From contig NC_061081.1 of the NCBI RefSeq assembly GCF_021917145.1, forward strand, positions 4,236,966-4,300,965: a stretch of DNA of 64,000 nt, given 5' to 3'. The position numbers and the translations under genes were made by a program. Position 1 is the stretch's first letter. Every line of letters starts with the position of its first letter. The notes below the pieces were generated by a model. That model had not been told where the DNA came from, did no database searches, and was given only the letters and a program-made list of their open reading frames with translations. Shown here one piece after another: positions 44,790 to 57,400 of this stretch. The DNA is from Hypomesus transpacificus. Its lineage: Eukaryota; Chordata; Actinopteri; Osmeriformes; Osmeridae.

Positions 44790-47700
44790 ATGTCTGCAAA
44801 TGCTGATTGTGGGAGTGTAGGTCCATCACTTTGTAAATTGGACAACTTGCATCAGCAAGGTAATTATACCACATAATTGGAGTTACTTAGAAAGCATTTG
44901 TCACCAGCTACTGTAGGTATAATGGCTTTGTTGTAGACAACGCATCACATTCGTCACAGCTTCCAAATTGAGGCATAGCCTACATGTTATATCAAAAATG
45001 TCTACATATTGTGGTTCAGCAGTCTTTAGTTCTTTTTTATTTAAGTTTGGTATTTTCCTATCATTCCCTAGTCCTTGCCTCCTTTCCGATGTGCCAGATG
45101 ATACAGGAAGACTTGACCCAGAATCCACGATTCAGCAAGCTCCTGGCAATGCTGTCACAGCAAGTGGAATGCCATGGTCTGACTCTCAAACTGGAGAAAG
45201 AGTTGGAAATGGTATGCACAGTTAGCTAGATGCCATTTTTAGATGTCATGTCACTGCTGGTGTTGCTATTAACTCCTGTGTGTGTGGGGGGTGCTTGGAT
45301 TTTGCTCTGCGTCATTTTTATTTAGGCTGAGAGAGACCTGCAGACACAGAGGCTGAGGTGGCTGTGCTCAGAGAGCCTGCACAGGCTACTGCGAGAAATG
45401 GTCCTTGAGCACTGTGTCAGAAAGCACCTCTACAATGTCCCAACTGAGGATGACATGGTATAGTCAGTCTTTCATTTGGTACTTTCCAGTTCAATAAACA
45501 ACTCTATAACACGTTATGGAAAGCCTGTCTTAAGTAATCAGAGGACACATAGTCAAAACTTGTTTTTTTATTTGCCCAAATAATATCCATTACACCCTTA
45601 GGACAAGTCGACATATATCTTAAATAAAGCCTTATCCATGTTAACTCAAAGTATTTCCTGCTAGAAAATGCAATTTTTTCCTTTACAGTTCTATAAGACA
45701 ATGGAGCATAATTTGCTGGTTGGTCAGTGTGTCATGCAGCTGGACCTTAGTGATTATTTTAAGCAGGACTCACCCCCACTGCTAGGACTGGACGCCCAGC
45801 AGATTTTAGACCTTGCATCTACACAGAAGGTCTGCTGTCTTTATTTTTGTGTCTCTTTATCTAAGCATACACACAGTTTCTGTAATGTTTTTGTTTCATG
45901 CAGTATGGTACAGTTTTGTCCATTTTTTTCTTTAGGATTTGTTGAAAACAAGGCAAAGACTGCCCAGAGAACTGGAGAAGCATCTCCTTAAGAAGTGTTT
46001 CAGCCTTCTGTCCTACTATCACCCTGGGGGTATGGATAGATTGATCTTACATTACTTTTGAGGCACTTTTTTGCATGACTGTATTTGACCCACGTGTGCT
46101 TAAATAGTGATTCAAGTTTATCCTCTCTTTGTCCAGAAGATGAGAGAGAAGGAGTAAAGAACATGAAGCTGTTACGTCTTTCTGGGCAGCTGGATGGCAA
46201 GATAAAGAGAGTAGTGTGTTTGAAAGAGAAGAGCTATGAGAGCGCAGCCCTACTGCAACAGGAGACGTGCTGCTATATCTCTGTGAGTTGTGTCATAGAA
46301 AATTCTTAGCGGTACTGTGTAGATTTGAACATAGTCAAAATGGCGGTTTCAATATAATTTATTTAGTTTGCACAAACTTAAGAATGAATAGAGTACTCCG
46401 GACCCGTCAAAGCGAAAGACATGCAGATGTAACCTACAGGTCGTTTAAGAGAGTGGTAGAGAACTATCACACATGCACTGCCTTATATGAACTTAAACAA
46501 AGGATCTCTAGATCAGGGGTGTCGAACTCCGGTCCTCGAGGGCCGCTGTCCTGCATGTTTTAGATGTTCCCTGTTCCAACACACCTGATTCAATTAAATG
46601 GGTTGTTATAACGACCATTCATTCGAATCAGGTGAGCTGGATCAGGGAAACATCTAAAACATGCAGGACAGCGGCCCGCGAGGACCGGAGTTCGACACCC
46701 CTGCTCTAGATGTTCAATCAATCAGCAATATATAATAAATACAGCAATCTCTGTGATTGGCCAGCACTACTCAGTGACAGTTTGACTCATACCAAGTGTC
46801 CCACGGTTCTTCGATGTCACAGCTCTCTCCAGAGCAGTAGAAAATAAAGCCACACGGGTTGGCCAGCCAAATGGTCAACTGTCCTTTGTGTGGTCATCTT
46901 CAAACAGTCCTTTTAATGAACACAAACAGTACACAGTCCTTCTCTAGCCAAATTTCAGAGCAACTGCCTCAATAGGCCCTTAAGGCCGTTATATGGTACT
47001 CCGTACTTCACGATTACGGACACATGGGAAGGGCCTACGCATAGATGGAACGCCCTGAAACGTCGTCTCCGGGGCCGTCGGAGAGCTCTCCCGTGCTCCG
47101 TTGAAATTCCTGTCGATCCGTCATGCCGTGCTGTACAGCGACGGATACCCCTTGGCCGTGATTGGTCTGCTACGACATCATTTCCAAACGACATCATTTC
47201 CGACTTCGACAGAAAGGCGTTTTCTCTAAGGTCGTCTTTTTGAAAGACGTCTGTGATGAGAACTTCTTGGAGAGAAAGTTTATTGTGAGCTAGTTTATGC
47301 TCTACTCTAGCGAATTCAGAAACGTGAGTTTGTTGTCTGTGCACTGACTGCCACAGTTTAGTGACCTAGAGTTGTAGGCTACATTGTAGTTTTGACTGTA
47401 CATACAGTTTGTATGGATCTTTTTGTTTCCAATTATATCAGTCTTTTTGTTGATCATTTTTCACATTGTATTATACACTTGGTGGTGGAGAAATGAATTC
47501 ACAAAACCAGAGCCTTGTCTATATCGCAGGGATGTCAAACTCATTTTCACCAAGGGCCACATCAGCATTATGGTTGCCGTCAAAGGGCTAGTTGTAAATA
47601 CGATGTAAAAACATGGTGTTTTTGCTGTAGCTTTTGTGAACATAGGGCCTATTATGCTGCAATTGAAGTCCACCTTTTAATTCTTGGACAATCTGCTGTT

Positions 47701-50180
47701 TTTCTTGGAGGATAAATTTGCAAATTTTTCTCAGTGTTTGGTGACAAAATGCAAGCAGTGGCGTGTTCAGGGAGTGGCCTAGGGTGGCACGGGCCACCCC
47801 TGAAATCTGATTGGCCACCCCAATATCCTAAAATATGATTGGCTATATGCCCAGTCAGAGGCGGGCCACCCCTTGTGCCACCCCTATCAAAAATGTCTGG
47901 ACACGCCCCTGAATGCAAGAGCAAAACTTTTTTTGCCCTTCATTTGAAAGCAGAATAGCTTTTGGAGCTTTATGTAAAACAAACATTGCCGTTTTCCAAT
48001 TGGTAAAACCTTGTCTAATGAAGGTGATGTCTTCATAATTTCTGGCTCCAAATTGTCGACAAGGGAAGCAGAAACATGCTAGCTTGGCTGAGTACTCTAA
48101 CCAAGTTCGAGAGCGATACCAACTTGGGTTGAATGCCCGAGGACCTTGGCTGAAAATGCACATGGGGTACGTTCGCAGAACCGGCTGCATTGGAGTGCTG
48201 TCATTCAAACCATGCTCGCCTTCACCCAGTTAAAATTTGTGTTTAACACTGATGTGCATACACTGCTTTCTAGAGGCGGGATGTCGTCACTTTGCCGTAA
48301 CACAATCGAAATGTATGGTGAGAGATGTCGTTTACAACATACATATTACCCAGCAATCATCATTGCTAATCACAAAAATACCAAAGAAAATAAGAAGAAA
48401 AGAATCGTTTTTTATAGTTTCTATAGTGTATATAAGATAAGCATATCATTTTGTTATAGAGTGCTACTATTTTCCCCACAAATAATACCTACCATGATAG
48501 AGATAAGTTTGCTCTTTCAGGTGGTTATATTGCATTAGAGACAGTCTTTAATATAATATTATGTGCAGTTATTGCAGCTAATTGTGAGGGGGTAAGTCGC
48601 TCTGGATAAGAGCGTCTGCTAAATGACTAAATGTAAATGTGAGTAAGGTACCTAGCGAAAAGTAGCCTCAACTTTCCTCGACTTTTAGCTACGGCACTAA
48701 TGCTGAAGGCTCGCTGATATAGCTGTCGGTCTTACTAGAACGGCATATGTATGCATTGTTGCTACGTGTGCTGACGTTGTGACTGTGTGCATATGTAGGA
48801 AAGACGCATGAGTGACAGAGAGACTGAGGGAGAGCAGGGGAAAGGAAATGCAGCTGAACGAATACGCTGCGTGTTTTAACCTAAATAGCGATAAAAAAAT
48901 TTTTTACGAAACGCAATGTGCGGCGGCCGGTGTTGATTCTGTGGCGCACCGCCACAAATTAGTCTATGTGTGGGAAACACTGATGTGACTGCACCTGCAG
49001 CACTCATCGTCTGACTAGTGACAGCTGGTAGGAGGGTCACGTGTGATGAGAGGTGGGAGATAAACAACGACGATTTCTAACTTACAAAGACGCAACAAAG
49101 CAACGTGTTTTCGACAAAAAAACGCTTCTCCACCTACTGTTCTGGCGGTGAATTGTTTTCAGCACCCCCTAGCCTTCGGAGAACCATAAAGGCAACAGAA
49201 ATGCTAATTAATCCGTCCTATCCGGCGGCCCGCACATCCGTAGCGGAGTCTGAGTACCATACTGGCACCTTTACTCTGACTAGAGGACAGAAAGCCGTAT
49301 AAGATGCTTCACCTATCCCCCAGGGCAAACTGCCCACAGAGCCATCAGCACCTCACATTCCTTTGAACTCAACTTAATTATCTTCCCTTTCTGTTTCTTA
49401 CCAATGAACATAGAAGCTTATAGATTTCATACACATACATCTATGCATATGACCAAAATGTCTACCACAGTTGACACCAGTGGGTGTCTCCATATGGTTT
49501 GGTCACTGTCCTTTGAATTGGGATAGATAAGTAGAATCCATCACTTTTTTTCTTGACACAATTGTTGTCCTTACATCACTCACAATTGTATTTCTTAAAA
49601 GGAGCTGTTTGGGTGCATCCAGATTCTGCAATCTCTGATCCTGGACCACAGGTTGAAAGCACAGAAGGAAATAGATAAGAATAAGATTGAATACTTTGAA
49701 GCCAAATGTGAGATTGTCATCCAGAAGATCCGGTATGATCCCTAATTCTCACTTTCAATGATTACAGCAGTGTCTTTCGGCTGAGTCAGTGGTCCATTAA
49801 CTTAACTGTATTATTCAGAGCAGAGATGATGGAGATTCAGTTGGACACATACACCGAAGACACAATATCAGCCCACAGAAAAATCACGTGAGTTGTGCGA
49901 TCTGTGTACACAGGAGGAACGGAATACCCACGTTTTCCATTTTCACTGCTTCTCAAAACAGTGTCTCTCATTAAGATTGTTGTGTCTCTACTCCAGAGAG
50001 AAGCTGGAAGCAAAGCTGAAGGCCTCCCAGGGAGAGAAACATGCTGTAGACTCAATGTTGTCTTCCTTTGAATTCTTCGGCAAAGAATTTGAAGTTTTGG
50101 CAGAGGAGTACTCTAGACTGCGCCAGGAGATAGACACCAAGAATTGGGCTTTAAAAGAATTTTCCTACCCCACAAACTAG
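44790..50180 (+). CDS. haus4: HAUS augmin-like complex subunit 4, complete
   Basis: HAUS4 belongs to the eight-subunit augmin complex, which recruits the gamma-tubulin ring complex to existing spindle microtubules and drives branching nucleation. Nine coding exons with matching phases: 44790-44859, 45072-45211, 45326-45457, 45689-45829, 45936-46029, 46137-46282, 49602-49732, 49819-49887, 49997-50180. They give 368 residues, against about 363 in human. Family landmarks are EDLTQNPRFSKLLAMLSQQV (N-terminus), SPPLLGLDAQQILDL, KHLLKKCFSLLSYY, and a C-terminal coiled-coil part ending FGKEFEVLAEEYSRLRQEI then NWALKEFS, all in the expected order. The start MSANADCG is chosen as the first ATG of an exon with a good donor; the first 20 or so residues are not conserved, so this choice is least sure. 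Intron 6 (3.3 kb) is full of transposons. The gene looks intact. Confidence 0.93.
46514..46703. mobile_element. 190-bp hAT MITE in haus4 intron 6
   Basis: The ends CAGGGGTGTCGAACTCCGGT and its complement are almost perfectly palindromic and are flanked by a perfect 8-bp duplication CTCTAGAT (46506-46513 and 46704-46711). The inner part, CTGCATGTTTTAGATGTT, is also repeated in inverse. This is a very common fish MITE type. Confidence 0.95.
47916..48208 (-). pseudogene. hAT transposase fragment, TTF-type zinc finger
   Basis: The minus-strand frame contains RAFNPSWYRSRTWLEYS, then ACFCFPCRQFG and GFTNWKTA. This is the TTF-type zinc-finger layout (W-x-L/E-Y ... CFPC ... GF-x-NWK) found at the N-terminus of ZMYM1-like hAT transposases. 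Only about 100 residues remain, cut off at 47915 by a small MITE. It has no start context or downstream catalytic domain. Confidence 0.75.
48588..48642 (+). repeat. SINE tail fragment
   Basis: GTCGCTCTGGATAAGAGCGT followed by CTGCTAAATGACTAAATGTA is the 3' tail of the SINE type seen whole at 26001-26196. The head is missing. Confidence 0.7.
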
Positions 50181-50557
50181 GTGACTGACAATTGACAACA
50201 ACTTGCCAAACGCCTGTTTAGAGCTCAGACCCAAGCATCAATTTATTCACAGAAAAGGAGAAGCAGTGAAAGCTGTTGTAGGCTAATTAAAGAAGTGTTA
50301 CTAATTTAATTAGAGTTCACCCTACAAATTCATCAACACAATTGATTCTCAATTTGGCAAAATATTTCCTTGAGCAGTTAAGCTTATAGTATGTAGATTC
50401 CATACAGTATGCCAGTCATTTTGTAGTTCAGTAAACTTTACACATTCAAATCAAAGATTTAAAACTGTACTGATGAAATGCATGCATTGACCCCCTCAAT
50501 AATTTTGTATAAATTGTTTGGAATATCTCATTCAAATTGGTACCGGATATGAGTTTA

Positions 50558-50563
50558 AATAAA
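50558..50563 (+). terminator. haus4: haus4 poly(A) signal
   Basis: This is an AATAAA hexamer 378 bp after the haus4 stop codon, in GTTTAAATAAATCTG. It implies a short 3' UTR ending about 50580. Confidence 0.6.
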
Positions 50564-51433
50564 TCTGAATTAAATCAAAATGTGAGGTTTGACATTCCAA
50601 GACAAAAGAGCGACTCTCCCTTTATTTTTTATTTTTTTATTTTATTACATCTCAGAACTGTGGATTATCAGCAAAAAGTGCAGTTACAAATTTAAGCATC
50701 TCTGAATTAACAAATAAATCTCTCAAAATGGTTTGGTTAGCTTCATTAGAATTTTTAAAGAGCAGTTAGATTGTATAATGCATCCACTTAATGATTAGCG
50801 CGCATTACATTATGTGTGCTTGTATTATATTTGTTAAGAGTGTGAGCTGCTGTTGTGCGTCCAGATAAGGTTTTTACATGGGGTGAATTTGTGTAATACG
50901 TTTTTTTTTGGCATGCATTTTCTCATAGAAGCTTCCTGATTGACAATTGCCCTTCCCCTTTTTGAGATACCACACCAAGTTTTGTGATTTCAGTGACATA
51001 ACATCCATGCTAAACCTAGAGTAAAAATTCTGTGGACTAGACATGGTCATAGCAGGGGAAAAAAACTGTGGAGTTTAGGTGTCCCACATTATCAAATGTC
51101 CCAGATTACCCGAATTCATCCTAGGTCTGTTTTGCTGAAGGCTTTATGCAGAAGTTACCAAGGGTCTTGGTCTATTTGACTCATTTATTTAAAAATAATC
51201 AAATGACTGACTGGTAGGCCTCGGCATCATCGAAGGTCTCTAATAGAGTGCAGCATTTTAGCTTAGTTTGTGGTCTGAATGATTACAGTGACCTGTGTCT
51301 AAACAACTACAGCATGACAATTGAAAGTTTGTCACTAGGGAGTTTTAGCGCCTTTTAGCGGCGAGATGTTTATAACACCACGCACAGATCCTAAAGTGAT
51401 GACGTGGTGCGGTTCGCCTGCTGGACGCGAAGG
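50564..51433. other. haus4-golga2 intergenic region / golga2 promoter
   Basis: There are about 870 bp between the haus4 poly(A) signal and the golga2 start codon. The last 100 bp are more GC-rich (GATGACGTGGTGCGGTTCG), with a CRE-like TGACGTGG at about 51400, and should contain the golga2 promoter and 5' UTR. No repeat was recognised. Confidence 0.4.
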
Positions 51434-54400
51434 ATGGCCGACCAAAGCAGACAAATCAAACTTGCAGCTGCCAAGAAAAAGGTGAAATATGGTATTCTTT
51501 CTGGAATTGGCCATGTTTGTTTTGTGTAATTTCTTGTTTTCAAAATAGGTTCAATTGTCACTCCACCACCCTCTTAACTTGTAAGCAGCCGGACCCGCCA
51601 TTCTCAACTCTCATTTTACTAGCCTACTCCGACAGCCGATCTGCAAGCACACTGCGCACGCAAAACGGGGGTTTTGCATGGGCCTCGTTTAGCATTAGTT
51701 TGCCTTCTGACGAATAAATAGCATATATAGGACAGGTAACTAGCTAGATAGGAACTTGTAAGATTATGTTGACTATTGCTACATTTTTTCGTTTAAATAG
51801 CCTCAGTTGTTTCATCATGATAGATGATTAACGCTAGCTTTAGTTATGTAGCTAGAGCCACAGTAGCTAGCTACTTGATGTGATTATAACTAGGCTAGCC
51901 TGTCAACTAGCTAGGTACAGTCAGCGGAGTGGACGCAAGCTACCGCACTGTCAGTAGTCAGAGCAAGGTGTAACTTCGTAGGCTTGGCAGCCTAGCAAAA
52001 CCAAAAGTGAGCCCGGCCTTAAACTAGCTAGTTTGGCTTTCACAATCTGGAACCAACATTTTCAGTGCGCCAGCGGTGTTCGAATTCGACCTAGTACTGT
52101 AGCTAATGAAGATGGTCAGGATTTAAGGGTTTAAAGTTGGGAGCACCAAAAAAATTCAGGAGCATCAACCAAATATTAAGGAGCATCACAACAAAATGTG
52201 TTATAGATGTATTTAATTTAAAAACAACACCAGCTCTGGGGCTTTACACATTCTGCCGCTAGGGTTTGAAATTTGGTCTCCTGGCTCTCCGTTACTCCTC
52301 CATCCATCTCTACAGTAAGGCTGAGGCCAGAGAATGTCTAATAAAGAGGCACTGAGCTAGCTAGTTATCAAGCTATCTAACTAGATATCGCGCTAGTTAG
52401 CTCCCTGTCACGTGGCAACGGGGGCCAGTGACAGTGATTGAAGGCTAATTTGAACCAATCTGAATTAAAGTTACGAACGTAAAGAAGTTTAATTGGTTAT
52501 GTAACGTGGAATAGTGACCGGTCCACAATTCTATCAGCTCACAGCAGGCACATACCATGCAGTAGGCTAATTGGCGAGTTTTTGTAAATAAATTAAAACG
52601 GGTCCACCATAACGATTATTCGCACTCGCACAAATGCCTCCAAATATATTTTGAGATCGCACAGAATTAAGCAATTTCGGGAGCATACAAATATGTAATT
52701 TCGATGTGCTTGCAAATTGCGACCAACATGGTCGAGTCCTGAGTGTGCAGTTTTGACATGTAAACGCCCCACTCACCCGTTACGGTCCCAGTTTCAGTTG
52801 TGACAGGAATCTAGTTACCCATCTTCCACCATTACATGCTGTTTAAGAGAAAGTGAAAAAACGAACAAATACTGGACATACAGTGAGCATTAGCCCAGGC
52901 TTTGTATGTGTAGTTGTGGTGATCACTACATGGTTGAGATGAGATGGCATTCCCTGTAGCTATTTGTTGGACCAAGACTGCTATCTACACAGAGGCGCTT
53001 TCTCTTGTCATTCCACATTTCAAACAGCGAATGTGTGTGTATTTATCAGAGTAATACCACAGTTAGTTAAACATTCAGAGACACTATTGTCCCTCCTCTT
53101 TTTGCTTTTTTTGCCAGCTTAAGGAGTTTCAGCTGAAGAGTTCCCCAACCAATGGAGGAGTAGGGGCAAAGAAGAGGAGAAAGATGAAGGGAGGAGGCAA
53201 TGAGCCCTTGGGAGACAGACACTCTCTGGACAATGTGAGTCATGACTGCTTATATGTTGAATGTATGCACCTTCCTGCCAAAGTAAATTCCTTGTCTGTG
53301 CAAACTTTCATGGTGGTGAAAACCCCATTCAGATTAAGGGGTCTATTTGCCTTCTATTTATCGTGTAGCATTATCTATTTAACTATTCTCAACAACAATG
53401 TATATTAAGTATACCAATGAAGAGATGATAAAATATCACAATTTAACAACAACTGTTTATTTAGTGGCAGGAAACATGTTCCTGTTTCCTTTGGAATATG
53501 TTGGAACATATTTCACTCTTTTAGGGGTGGGCGGTATACTGGTATGAACGCGAATACCGGTATTGCGTTGGATTTTGCCATATCATGGATATCAGGATAT
53601 ATTAATAAATGTATTAGTAAAGTGTTTCTGTTTTGTATAACATATAAGTCAAGTGATACTGCCTAGTGGGCAAGTTCAAATTTGCATGCGCTGCACGCAT
53701 TATGCCAGCCAATGAAAGTCAACAAACAAGCTAGCGCAATTACAGTGGAAGCAAACATTCATATGTAAAAACTGCTCTTGTTAGCAAATGTAAGAAAGCG
53801 TTAATGATACCTGAAAATAACGCCAGTGGGGTTGATTTGCCGGACAACAAAGAATTGGTAAAAAAAATGTAGCCTCTGTCGTTGATGATTGATTTGGTTT
53901 CAAGTTATCCGACATCGACCAAACATTAGCCTTCTCTGTAAATTGTGTTGTCAAATTGTGCTAGCCAAAGGGGGAAACACTAGCAATCTCTTTCACCACC
54001 TGAAAGCCATGCATGTGTGCGAAAATGAATCTACCAGAATGCGTTTAACAAATCCAATGCCAGGTTGGTTAGAATTGTGAAATCTATGTTTATTCTAGGC
54101 CAACAGAATCGAGTATTCAGCCATGTAATAATTGTTTATAGCTAGAGCTAACTCTACAAATATTTACTTTTTTTGCGATCCCATAAACGTAGGCTACTGA
54201 GAAGTCGATCTTCCGCTGCAAAATTTGGAAAATTCAACTCGTGACAGTGACACACCGGAGTTACCCAATCTAAATCCGTCCGAGTGCGGTAGATTAGCCG
54301 CTGCAGTGCGGATTGCATTGTCATGACATTTTAAGAATAACGAATATATCGTGATAAATATCGGTACCGTCAGTGCTTACAAATTATACCGTGATAAACA

Positions 54401-57400
54401 TTTTAGACCATACTGCCTAGCCCTACACTCTTTCTTAGAGACGCAAGATAAACCATAGCTCAACTCTGCTAACCGTTGTTGGCAGAGTTTGCATTCAACG
54501 TTTTTCGAGTCACCTGGTACTTTGTCAATGTAAATGTACTTTAATGAAATGCCGCCATACCACAGATGTCTTTCCCATTTTGACTAATAACACTGACAAA
54601 GTAGGCTATGGCAGAGTTTGTAGTTCTGCAGCCAATTGTGCTCGTGCCGTGTGCAAAATACCAAACCAAAACAAAGCGCAGATCAACGAAAGGGAAAACA
54701 GTAACACCTTGTCTTTTAAATTATAATTTTTTCTAGTTGGTTTATTTGTCTTAAATAATATAATTTACAATTTCTGTTGAACATTTCGTTAATTCAGCAA
54801 TGATGACACAAGCGGGAATCCGATCTCACACTGCCATATGGCAGCTCGACTAAAACAATCTTAGTCGACCAAGAGCATATCGACCAGAAAATTGACTAGT
54901 CGACCAAGTGGGGACAGCCCTAATGGCTGGATAGCTGGCTAGTCTTGTTGTTAAACATACTGTCAAATTACAATTACGGTTTGGAGAATATGTCAACTTT
55001 GATGCGATCATCTCACATCCATTTGCTTATAAACTACAGTACCAGTCAAAAGTTTTGACACATTTTCCCATGTACTGTACACACGCACACATACAGATAC
55101 ACACACACTTGGGGTGGAACGGTACACTTAAGTCACGGTTCGGTTCATACCGCGGTTTAGACATCACGGTTCGGTACGAGTTCGGTACAATGGAGGGAAA
55201 AGCAAAACAAAAATGCAGACCATTTTTGCAGAGCAGGGCTCCATACTAACTACTGTACATGCAAGTCTTAGCTAAATGTCTTAAATGTATGATGCGCTTG
55301 TCGATCAGTCCTCCTACACCATGACACGATAGGCTACTTGCTGAGCAACAGCGTAAACACATGCAGGGATACAGTAGCAGCAACGCTAGTGCTAAATAAG
55401 TATTAAGACATGTTCGTAGTCTAGGTATACCGGAAAAATAGCCTAACTTTACTAAACTTTTAGCTGCGGTACTAATGCTGAGGGCTTGCTGATATCGCTT
55501 TTTTACTAGAACGTGCATTAGTCATTTATTTAGCAGACGCTCTTATCCAGATCGTCGTATCTGTATAGGTTGCCAAGTGACCATGGTATAAGCGGGATAA
55601 TGCCCGAGGAGGTGTAAAATATCCAATAATGGACGATGTGGAGGTGGTTTTTGTGACAACACTAACAACATTAACATTTATGTTTAGCTAACATTAGCAA
55701 GTTACATGTAAGCGGGGAGACTGAACTAACTTCTTTAGCAGTCATATCATGTGTCCGCAAAATGACTTGGTGTCTTGAAAGCCGGCAGCCAGGAAAGTTT
55801 CAGTGTGCTCGTGTTCACATGTACCATGAGGGGACAGAGGGGGGTGATTGACTGGGAGTGAGAGATGCTTTGCTAAAGCAATGGTGCAAAACACAATGTT
55901 AGAAATTTTATGTAATGATTTTATGCAACGCTGCCCTCAAATAAACCCCGCCCTCGAGTAAACGCTGCACCAAAATAATCAGTAAACGGTTATTTAATTG
56001 GTTACATTAAAACACTGTATTTATTACACAAAAGTAAATCACAAGTTTACTATAATTCCCTCGAAGCACTAGCAGGGACAAGTGGCTTTCTTGCTACAGG
56101 TTTATTTGAAGCTTCTCCAAATCCACCGTGAACTAAACCCACTAGCCTGACGTTGTCATACTCATAATTCTATTTAGAATATGAGTCTGATACGAAGGCG
56201 GTCGCATTTTTTCTCTCCCTCCCCTGACCTTCCCTGCTTGGCTTCTATCGTAGTGTAATGTCTTGTATATACTCGAGAGACTCTATCCGCATCACTCTCC
56301 AAAGCAAGAAGCATGGAATTGATTAGCTGGTCTCTCAACGCAATTGACACATCTTCTCGAAGAGAAGCTCGGGTTCGGGGGAATCTAATTGTCCTGACAG
56401 GACGTTCCCAGCTGTGAACTCGATGGACGCGTGGGATGGCGTGTCGTGTGCCTAGCGGCGCTCTCCGTGGAGGACGTTGAAGACATCTTTCTATTCGGAA
56501 CCATGATTACAGGCTTTCTGCTGATTGGACTGGGCTCTGGCCTGGTATATCGGAAAATTTAAGAAACGGCTGCAGCTGTCAAAAACCCCGTAAGGCTGCC
56601 CAACATGATTGATGCGGTGGGAAGAGTTGGTGGCACTCAGACTGCAACTTTAGCACTCGTTGAATGCAATTTGGATAACATCATAGAGAAGCTAGCGGCT
56701 CTGCAAAGGGAAGTGAACTGACTTGGAGGCCATAATGATGAGTAGACGTGGAATTGAATGCGCCTACTCGACCAACTACCCCAATCTTATCTGCTTTTCA
56801 GCCCCGTAACCAGTTCAGGCCGGATATATGCTTCTGCGTTTTTCGAAAAACGGACACATGGGAACGCCCTCGTCTCTGTGGAACACCCTCTACAAGCTCT
56901 CCGTCAGCCCTCGTAGAGCCTCGTAGAGCTTGACGTGCACCTCCTTAATTTTGTAACTCTTCGTTGTAGCTACGGAGAGCTACGGAAAGCTACGGAGACC
57001 CCCTTGGCTGTAATTGGTCAGTATTAAGTACCGCTTGCGTCAGGGGTAGGGGCAAGGTTGCCGTGATAGCAGGACGAACAGAATCCTTTGACCGCCATTG
57101 CTTGTAAAGTTTTTACAATTCAGATTTCAGCTAAACGGTACATGTAAATCTGAATTTGAATTAAAATGTGATGAGAAATGGGCAGTGTAGTTGCTGAAAA
57201 TGTGCGTATTTTATTGATGGAACGGCTAATTAGTAAATTTGCTCGGACTTTTCGGTAACCTAGGTAAATAAACACTCAACGACGTCTAAACAAAAAACCG
57301 TTGCGCCACCTACTCTTCTGGCGGTGAATTGTTTTCAGCACCCACAGCCTACGGAGAACCATAAACGCAGTCTATCCGTCCGTATCCGTGCGTATCCGTG

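Larger units (their letters stand above)
46983..49266. mobile_element. MITE family copy (GGCCGTTATATGGTACTC ends) carrying nested insertions
   Basis: The left end GGCCGTTATATGGTACTCCG and the right end (inverted) CCAGTATGGTACTCAGACTC are related. Internal blocks at 46990-47160 and 49110-49260 (CTGTTCTGGCGGTGAATTGT) match the intact copy at 56818-57444. In between are at least four foreign pieces: a CAGGGATGTCAAACTCATTT MITE (about 47523 on), a CAGTGGCGTGTTCAGGG-type MITE (47756-47915), a hAT coding fragment and an inverted copy of the 35915-type MITE (48650-48985). Confidence 0.5.
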
